From positions 1 through 10,607 of the forward strand of contig JAEEKO010000039.1 of assembly GCA_016282415.1 (NCBI GenBank): a stretch of DNA of 10,607 nt. The letters are read 5' to 3'. Shown here one piece after another: positions 6,495 through 10,607 of this stretch (positions within the stretch are counted from its first letter, which is position 1; each line of letters opens with the position of its first letter). A model generated the notes under the pieces. The model worked only from the letters and a program-made list of their open reading frames with translations, had not been told where the DNA came from and made no database searches. The position numbers and the translations under genes were made by a program. The DNA is from Caryophanales bacterium (GTDB lineage: Bacteria; Bacillota_I; Bacilli_A; RF39; UBA660).

Positions 6495-6750
6495 ATAGAA
6501 TTACAGCAGATTCAACAACTTCTACTAATTCATATCTTTTAGATTTAGATAATGGTTTAGTAGAAATGATTCTAACTGTATCTCCTTCTTTTGCGATATT
6601 CTTTTCATCATGAGCAGCATATTTTTTTGAATATTTAACACGTTTTTTGTATAATGGATGTTTTTTGTAAGTTTCTACTAAAACAGTAATAGTTTTATCA
6701 CATTTAGCACTTACAACTTTTCCGATTAATTCAGTTCTCTTTTCTGCCAT
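6493..6750 (-). CDS. rpsQ: Small-subunit ribosomal protein uS17
   Basis: S17 is a primary 16S rRNA-binding protein with an OB fold. The 85-residue protein shows GKVVSAKCDKTITVLVETYK at about 10-29, the loop LYKKRVKYSKKYAAHDE, and the C-terminal GDTVRIISTKPLSKSKRYEL followed by VEVVESAVIL. The ATG overlaps the rpmC stop as TAATG, with GGAGG 9 nt upstream inside rpmC. It ends in TAG, which runs directly into the rplN Shine-Dalgarno as TAGGAGG. Confidence 0.97.
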   Translation of the reverse strand: MAEKRTELIGKVVSAKCDKTITVLVETYKKHPLYKKRVKYSKKYAAHDEKNIAKEGDTVRIISTKPLSKSKRYELVEVVESAVIL

Positions 6751-6956
6751 TATTTATCGCCTCCAACTTCCATTTTTCTTTCGTTAAGAATTGTATTCAT
6801 TCTAGCTACGTCTTTTCTTAATTCGCGAACCTTTGAAGGTTTATCTAAACTACCAGTAGATTGTTTTAATCTAAGGTCGAATAACTCTTTTTTAGATTCT
6901 TGAATTTTCTTAACTAAATCTTTATCAGATAGTTTTCTTAATTCATTAACCTTCAT
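6750..6956 (-). CDS. rpmC: Large-subunit ribosomal protein uL29
   Basis: L29 is a two-helix protein near the tunnel exit, part of the docking site for exported-protein factors. The 68-residue sequence MKVNELRKLSDKDLVKKIQE, then KELFDLRLKQSTGSL and VRELRKDVARMNTILNER, fits the family in length and pattern. It has no long C-terminal extension. The start lies 11 nt inside the end of rplP. An AGTGGTGA stretch just upstream offers a moderate Shine-Dalgarno match at 5 nt. The stop shares one base with the rpsQ start. Confidence 0.97.
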   Translation of the reverse strand: MKVNELRKLSDKDLVKKIQESKKELFDLRLKQSTGSLDKPSKVRELRKDVARMNTILNERKMEVGGDK

Positions 6957-7377
6957 TTAGTTCACCACTTTCTTCTTTTTTTACAAATTTAGTAGTAATA
7001 GGTAATTTATGTGATGCTAAACGTAATGCTTCACGTGCAACTTCTTCAGATACGCCAGCAATTTCAAACATAATTTTACCTTTTTTAACTACTGCTACAT
7101 ATTCATCAACAGGACCTTTACCAGTACCTTGACGTTGTTCTAGAGGTTTTTTAGTTCTAGACATGTGTGGGAAAACATTAATCCAAACTTTACCACCACG
7201 TTTCATATAACGAGTCATTGCGATACGAGCAGCTTCAATTTGACGTCCTGAAATCCATGCGCCTTCTTTAGCTTGAAGACCATATTCACCAAAGTGTAAT
7301 TCAGTATTTCCTTTAGCGTGTCCATCATATGATACACGATGAACTTTACGATATTTAGTTCTTTTTGGAATTAACAT
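6946..7377 (-). CDS. rplP: Large-subunit ribosomal protein uL16
   Basis: L16 is needed for late 50S maturation and contacts the A-site tRNA region. The 143-residue protein starts MLIPKRTKYRKVHR and contains the strongly conserved RQIEAARIAMTRYMKRGGKV at about 46-65 and the C-terminal SEEVAREALRLASHKLPI. It ends with a short acidic tail (EESGELNEG). The start is fixed by the family N-terminus even though it lies 23 nt inside the 3' end of rpsC. AAGGGAG sits 9 nt upstream within rpsC. The acidic tail codons overlap the rpmC start region, so the tail may partly reflect the overlap. Confidence 0.98.
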   Translation of the reverse strand: MLIPKRTKYRKVHRVSYDGHAKGNTELHFGEYGLQAKEGAWISGRQIEAARIAMTRYMKRGGKVWINVFPHMSRTKKPLEQRQGTGKGPVDEYVAVVKKGKIMFEIAGVSEEVAREALRLASHKLPITTKFVKKEESGELNEG

Positions 7378-8035
7378 CTTTATCTTCTCCCTTCACATTT
7401 TTCTTAGTTGGAAGAATTTCACCTCTATAAATCCAAACTTTAACACCAATCTTACCATAAGTAGTACTTGCTTCACTTGTTGCATAATCAATGTCAGCAC
7501 GAATTGTATGTAGAGGAACTGTACCTTCAGTATAGAATTCAGTACGAGCCATTTCAGCACCGTTTAAACGACCAGATACCATAGTTTTAATACCTTTAGC
7601 ACCAGCTTTTAATACGTTTCTGATAACTCTCTTTTGTGCACTCTTATAGTTAGCACGATTTTCAATTTGACTAGCAATTTGATCAGCAACTAATTGTGCA
7701 TTTAAATCTGGATTCTTAACTTCAACGATAGATACATAAACATCTTCATCTACTAATTTTGAAATTTCTTTCTTCATTACTTCAATATCTTTTCCACCTT
7801 GGCCAATTACAACACCAGGTTTAGCAGTATTGATTGTAACGTTTGTTTTCTTATTACTTCTTTCAATAATTACAGAGGCAACAGCGGCATCTTTTAATCT
7901 TTTAGCAATATATTTACGAATTTTAACATCTTTATTTAATAATGTACCAAATTCACTGCCTTCAGCATACCATTTAGATTCCCAGTCTTTATTAACACCA
8001 ACACGGAATCCTATTGGACTAACTTTTTGTCCCAT
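7355..8035 (-). CDS. rpsC: Small-subunit ribosomal protein uS3
   Basis: S3 is a 30S head protein at the mRNA entry tunnel. With the ATG at 8033-8035 it has 226 residues and begins with the canonical MGQKVSPIGFRVG. A longer frame starts nine codons upstream, but the AGGAGG at 8045-8050 is 9 nt from this ATG and the family begins here. The KH domain has its GxxG loop as GQGG at 78-81. The C-terminal domain has GAKGIKTMVSGRLNGAEMAR near 145-164 and GTVPLHTIRADIDY near 171-184. At the positions of E. coli R131, R132 and K135 it has K131, S132 and K135. The last 12 or so residues are polar and charged, and their codons overlap rplP by 23 nt. Confidence 0.97.
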   Translation of the reverse strand: MGQKVSPIGFRVGVNKDWESKWYAEGSEFGTLLNKDVKIRKYIAKRLKDAAVASVIIERSNKKTNVTINTAKPGVVIGQGGKDIEVMKKEISKLVDEDVYVSIVEVKNPDLNAQLVADQIASQIENRANYKSAQKRVIRNVLKAGAKGIKTMVSGRLNGAEMARTEFYTEGTVPLHTIRADIDYATSEASTTYGKIGVKVWIYRGEILPTKKNVKGEDKDVNSKKN

Positions 8036-8036
8036 A

Positions 8037-8384
8037 TTATTTAGCCTCCTTTTTTCCGTCACTTACTTTAATAGTAATGTGACTTGTACGATGATCATTT
8101 CTGTTTACACGGCTTTTAGAACCGATTTTAAATCTTTTTAATACTGTACCAGGATTAATAAAGCATTCAGAAATGAATAATTCATCTTCTTTAGCACCGT
8201 TATTATTAACAGCGTTAGCAACAGCAGACTTTAAAACTTTTTCAATTAAACGAGAAGCTTTAGTATTAGTTACTGCTAAAATGTTTGCAGCAGTCTTAAC
8301 GTCTTTTCCTCTAATTAAGTCTAAGGTCATTCTTGCTTTACGTGGAGCGATCATTGCTCCCTTATGGATTGCATATGTTTCCAT
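8037..8384 (-). CDS. rplV: Large-subunit ribosomal protein uL22
   Basis: L22 lines the peptide exit tunnel with a long beta hairpin. The 115-residue protein has the N-terminal APRKARMTLDLIRGK block at about 13-27, the helix with VLKSAVANAVNNNGA, and the tunnel hairpin around TVLKRFKIGSKSRVNRNDHR, followed by TSHITIKV. Length is typical. AAGGT lies 6 nt upstream of the ATG. The gene ends one base before rpsC, and its last codons carry the rpsC Shine-Dalgarno site. Confidence 0.98.
   Translation of the reverse strand: METYAIHKGAMIAPRKARMTLDLIRGKDVKTAANILAVTNTKASRLIEKVLKSAVANAVNNNGAKEDELFISECFINPGTVLKRFKIGSKSRVNRNDHRTSHITIKVSDGKKEAK
8045..8050 (-). promoter_or_regulatory. Ribosome-binding site deciding the rpsC start
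   Basis: Minus strand reads AGGAGG within the rplV Lys-Glu-Ala codons, 9 nt from the ATG at 8033-8035. It lies downstream of the longer candidate start, so it supports the 226-residue S3 beginning MGQKVSP. Confidence 0.85.
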
Positions 8385-8402
8385 TCTGATACCTTACCTT
8401 TC

Positions 8403-8666
8403 CTACTTTTGTCCAGCGTGGCCACCAAATTTACGAGTTAACGCAAATTCACCAAGCTTATGTCCAACCATATCTTCTGTGATATATACTGGAATAAATT
8501 CTTTACCGTTATGAACAGCAATTGTATGTCCAATAAAATCAGGATAGATTGTTGAACGACGAGAATAAGTTTTTACAACTTCCTTCTTGTTGTTTTCATT
8601 TAATGTTTGAATTTTCTTTAATAAACGGCCAAATACATATGGACCTTTCTTTAAACTTCTTGCCAT
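8403..8666 (-). CDS. rpsS: Small-subunit ribosomal protein uS19
   Basis: S19 is a 30S head protein that contacts the large subunit through the central protuberance. The 87-residue sequence begins MARSLKKGPYVFGRLLKK and contains SRRSTIYPDFIGHTIAVHNG at about 35-54 and the signature VYITEDMVGHKLGEFALTR at about 60-78. The ATG is preceded by AGGTGA, which overlaps the rplB TAG stop (TAGGTGA). Order and spacing are standard. Confidence 0.98.
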   Translation of the reverse strand: MARSLKKGPYVFGRLLKKIQTLNENNKKEVVKTYSRRSTIYPDFIGHTIAVHNGKEFIPVYITEDMVGHKLGEFALTRKFGGHAGQK

Positions 8667-8674
8667 ATTCTCAC

Positions 8675-9508
8675 CTATTTGCCTTTCCTACTTGTAACAA
8701 TTAATTTGTTAGAAGCTTTTTTGCTCTTACGAGTCTTAAGACCAAGAGCTTTTTTACCCCAAGGAGTAACAGGAGCTTTACGTCCGATAGGAGCACGTCC
8801 TTCACCACCACCATGTGGGTGATCATTAGGGTTCATTACAGAACCACGGTTAGTTGGTCTAATACCCATATGACGAGTACGTCCAGCTTTACCTAAATTA
8901 ACAAGTTCGTAATCTTCATTACCAACAGTACCAATTGTTGCGTAGCAAACGCTTAATACTTTTCTTACTTCGCCAGATTGAAGTCTTAATAATACATATT
9001 TATCTTCACGGCCAAGAATTTGAGCACTAGCACCAGCACTACGAGCAAGTTCAGCACCTTTACCTGGTTTTAATTCGATACAATGAACTGTTGTACCAAC
9101 TGGAATGTTTTTTAATGGTAAAGCATTACCAATTTTGATATCTGCTTCTGGACCATTTTCAATAATTGCTCCAACTTTTAAATCTTTAGGTGCAATAATA
9201 TATCTTTTTTCACCATCACGATAGTTAACTAAAGCAATATTTGCACTACGATTTGGATCATATTCGATTGTAGCAACTTTACCAGTTACGTTTAATTTAT
9301 CTCTTTTAAAATCAATAACACGATATTTTTGTTTAGCACCGCCACCAATATGACGAACTGTCATACGGCCTTGATTATTACGGCCACCAGTTTTACTTTT
9401 CTTAACAAGTAATGATTTTTCTGGAGTAGAAGTAGTAATCTCTTCATTAGCTAAAGTAGTCATACCGCGACGACCATTAGTCGTTGGTTTATATTTCTTT
9501 ATTGCCAT
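8675..9508 (-). CDS. rplB: Large-subunit ribosomal protein uL2
   Basis: L2 is essential for subunit association and lies close to the peptidyl transferase centre. The 277-residue protein has the expected length. It has the N-terminal MAIKKYKPTTNGRRGMT, the RNA-binding core (GGRNNQGRMTVRHIGGG at 41-57) and the conserved loop SVMNPNDHPHGGGEGRAPIG at 223-242. H230 in that loop corresponds to the functionally important E. coli H229. The end, GLKTRKSKKASNKLIV, is typical. GAGGTG lies 6 nt before the ATG. No unusual insertions were seen. Confidence 0.99.
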   Translation of the reverse strand: MAIKKYKPTTNGRRGMTTLANEEITTSTPEKSLLVKKSKTGGRNNQGRMTVRHIGGGAKQKYRVIDFKRDKLNVTGKVATIEYDPNRSANIALVNYRDGEKRYIIAPKDLKVGAIIENGPEADIKIGNALPLKNIPVGTTVHCIELKPGKGAELARSAGASAQILGREDKYVLLRLQSGEVRKVLSVCYATIGTVGNEDYELVNLGKAGRTRHMGIRPTNRGSVMNPNDHPHGGGEGRAPIGRKAPVTPWGKKALGLKTRKSKKASNKLIVTSRKGK

Positions 9509-9523
9509 AAATTACACCTCTTT

Positions 9524-9799
9524 CTAGAATTCAATCTTGTCGCCATCTTTTAAAGTGACGATAGCTTTCTTATAAGTTTTAGTTTTACCAGTATATTTGC
9601 CAACTCTTTTATCTTTTGCTTTAGTGATTAATGTATTAACATTAACTACTTTTACATTGAATGCAGCTTCAATAGCTTTTTTAATTTCAATTTTATTTGC
9701 ATCTTTATTAACTTTGAATGTATAAACATTATTTTCAGTAGCATATGCTGCTTTTTCAGTAATTACAGGTGCAATAATAATATTAGTATAATCTTTCAT
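9524..9799 (-). CDS. rplW: Large-subunit ribosomal protein uL23
   Basis: L23 sits at the tunnel exit and is the docking point for trigger factor and SRP. The 91-residue protein begins MKDYTNIIIAPVITEKAAYA, with ENNVYTFKVNKDANKIEIKK at about 22-41 and FNVKVVNVNTLITK at about 47-60. Length is typical for Bacillota. Its ATG overlaps the rplD stop as TAATG. A full AGGAGG lies 10 nt upstream inside rplD. Confidence 0.98.
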   Translation of the reverse strand: MKDYTNIIIAPVITEKAAYATENNVYTFKVNKDANKIEIKKAIEAAFNVKVVNVNTLITKAKDKRVGKYTGKTKTYKKAIVTLKDGDKIEF

Positions 9800-10422
9800 T
9801 ATTTAAGTGCCTCCTCAATTTTCTTAACAGCAGCTTCTTCAACTACTAAGATATCTGAATTAACGATATCTAAACAGTTAATTTCATTTGCCATAATAGC
9901 GTAAGCATAACCTAAGTTACGACTAGCCATAAATAAGTTTTCTGAATCATTTTCAGTAACGAATAATACTTTACCAGTTAAGTTTAAAGTATTTAACATA
10001 GCTTTAAAGTCTTTAGTTTTTAAAGTCTTCATTTCAGCGCTATCAACAACAACTAATTCTTTATCTTTGAATTTGTATGTTAAAGCACTCTTTAATGCTA
10101 ATGTTCTTTCCTTTTTATTCATTTTGAATGAGAAGTCTTGGTTAGTTACTCCACCATATACTCCTCCACCAACCCATTGAGTTGCGCGTGTAGAACCTTG
10201 ACGAGCACGTCCAGTTCCTTTTTGTCTCCAAGGCTTTCTTCCACCGCCTGATACATCACTACGTCCTTTAGTAGAACGAGTTCCTTGACGAGTAGCAGCC
10301 ATTTGTAAATCAATTGCTTTCTTTAATACAATATCATTAACTTCAATATTCCAAACGTTATCACTTAATGTGATATCTTTTAAATCTTCATTTTTAATAT
10401 TTTTAACTTTAATCTTTGCCAT
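9799..10422 (-). CDS. rplD: Large-subunit ribosomal protein uL4
   Basis: L4 is an early assembly protein whose loop reaches the exit tunnel; in E. coli it also represses the S10 operon. The 207-residue protein carries the basic tunnel loop signature (ATRQGTRSTKGRSDVSGGGR at about 43-62, then KPWRQKGTGRARQGS) and the following WVGGGVYGG and NKKERTLALKSALTY blocks. The C-terminal Rossmann-like region (ELVVVDS, KVLFVTE) is normal. The start is 4 nt after the upstream stop, with AAGGAG lying inside the last codons of the upstream gene. The S10 leader where L4 might act is outside the window. Confidence 0.98.
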   Translation of the reverse strand: MAKIKVKNIKNEDLKDITLSDNVWNIEVNDIVLKKAIDLQMAATRQGTRSTKGRSDVSGGGRKPWRQKGTGRARQGSTRATQWVGGGVYGGVTNQDFSFKMNKKERTLALKSALTYKFKDKELVVVDSAEMKTLKTKDFKAMLNTLNLTGKVLFVTENDSENLFMASRNLGYAYAIMANEINCLDIVNSDILVVEEAAVKKIEEALK

Positions 10423-10426
10423 CTAA

Positions 10427-10607
10427 CTATTCTCCTTCATTTGAAGCTTCATTAGTGCTTTCTTCGTTAACTTCTTCTGTAACTTCTTCTTCAGCAGCAG
10501 CTTCTTCAACTACTTCTGGTTCAGCTACAGTTTCTTCAGTTGTTTCTTCAGCTGCAACTTCAGCATTTTCTTCAATAACTTCGTCTACAACTGTTTCTTC
10601 AACATAA
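10427..10607 (-). CDS. rplC: Acidic C-terminal tail of ribosomal protein uL3 (gene cut by window edge)
   Basis: The open minus-strand frame entering from the window edge gives 59 codons before a TAG at 10427-10429. The residues are almost only Glu, Val, Ala, Thr and Asn: 24 Glu, one Asp and no Lys or Arg. None of the L3 core is visible, so the assignment depends on position: in the S10 operon the gene directly upstream of rplD is rplC. Acidic or alanine/glutamate-rich L3 extensions are known in some Mollicutes, so an L3 tail is plausible. Such an acidic stretch is absent from the core of standard L3. The final codons (Glu-Gly-Glu) contain the rplD Shine-Dalgarno sequence. Confidence 0.8.
   Translation of the reverse strand, partial: YVEETVVDEVIEENAEVAAEETTEETVAEPEVVEEAAAEEEVTEEVNEESTNEASNEGE
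10432..10437 (-). promoter_or_regulatory. Ribosome-binding site for rplD inside the rplC 3' end
   Basis: Minus strand reads AAGGAG, 9 nt before the rplD ATG. It is formed by the last Glu-Gly-Glu codons of the upstream gene, so the end of the acidic tail is constrained by the need for this site. Confidence 0.8.

Noticed and set aside
8036..8062. Upstream extension of rpsC by nine codons
   Set aside because: The AGGAGG and the family N-terminus MGQKVSP both point to the ATG at 8033-8035. The extension overlaps rplV coding sequence.
7830..8514. Two plus-strand open frames opposite rpsC, rplV and rpsS
   Set aside because: The minus-strand proteins are unmistakable; these frames are hydrophobic shadow translations of them.
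55..10429. Mycoplasma genetic code 4 (TGA as Trp)
   Set aside because: All 17 Trp residues in the window are TGG, including conserved ones in L2, L4, L16, S3 and SecY, and no gene is interrupted by an in-frame TGA. The map TGA alone is not decisive, because reading through it would add only six sense residues after the Trp position or fewer before a TAA.
10416..10607. Plus-strand open frame rich in Ser, Thr and Val at the right edge
   Set aside because: It is the antisense of the acidic tail ahead of rplD: GAA-rich codons read backwards give TTC/TCT-rich frames. The minus-strand frame fits the operon and ends next to rplD.

Overview
The whole window is one uninterrupted minus-strand gene cluster: the bacterial S10-spc ribosomal-protein superoperon running into the secY-adk-map-infA segment. 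Read in the direction of transcription (from 10607 down to 1) the order is rplC(3' end)-rplD-rplW-rplB-rpsS-rplV-rpsC-rplP-rpmC-rpsQ-rplN-rplX-rplE-rpsN-rpsH-rplF-rplR-rpsE-rplO-secY-adk-map-infA(5' end). That is 21 complete genes and two genes cut by the window edges. The largest gap between genes is 18 nt and several neighbours overlap. I see no room for a terminator or promoter between any two genes and no plus-strand gene. No non-coding stretch approaches 300 bases.

The organism looks like a low-GC Bacillota member, probably in or near the Bacilli/Mollicutes-like branch. The DNA is strongly AT-rich. S14 is the short four-cysteine zinc type and Adk has a four-cysteine zinc LID. Shine-Dalgarno sites are strong, and rpmD (L30) is missing between rpsE and rplO. 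All 17 tryptophans in the translated proteins are TGG, which argues for code 11 rather than the Mycoplasma code 4. The species cannot be named from this window.

Layout: 8037-10607 holds the first half of the S10 operon (L3 tail, L4, L23, L2, S19, L22). 6493-8035 holds its second half (S3, L16, L29, S17). 2715-6479 is the spc operon (L14, L24, L5, S14, S8, L6, L18, S5, L15). 1-2713 carries secY, adenylate kinase, methionine aminopeptidase and the start of IF-1. Together the genes build the ribosome, give nascent membrane and secreted proteins an exit channel (SecY), remove initiator methionine (Map), balance adenine nucleotides (Adk) and support initiation (IF-1).

I found no undescribed system here. 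The points worth a second look are small and lie within ordinary genes: an acidic, lysine/arginine-free tail on the protein ahead of L4 (L3 by position); an L24 whose C-terminal part is replaced by a lysine/glutamate/threonine tail with a 12-bp tandem repeat; an adenylate kinase with several altered signature residues; an S3 lacking two arginines linked to mRNA unwinding; an rplF without a clear ribosome-binding site; and stop codons built into the next gene's Shine-Dalgarno site.
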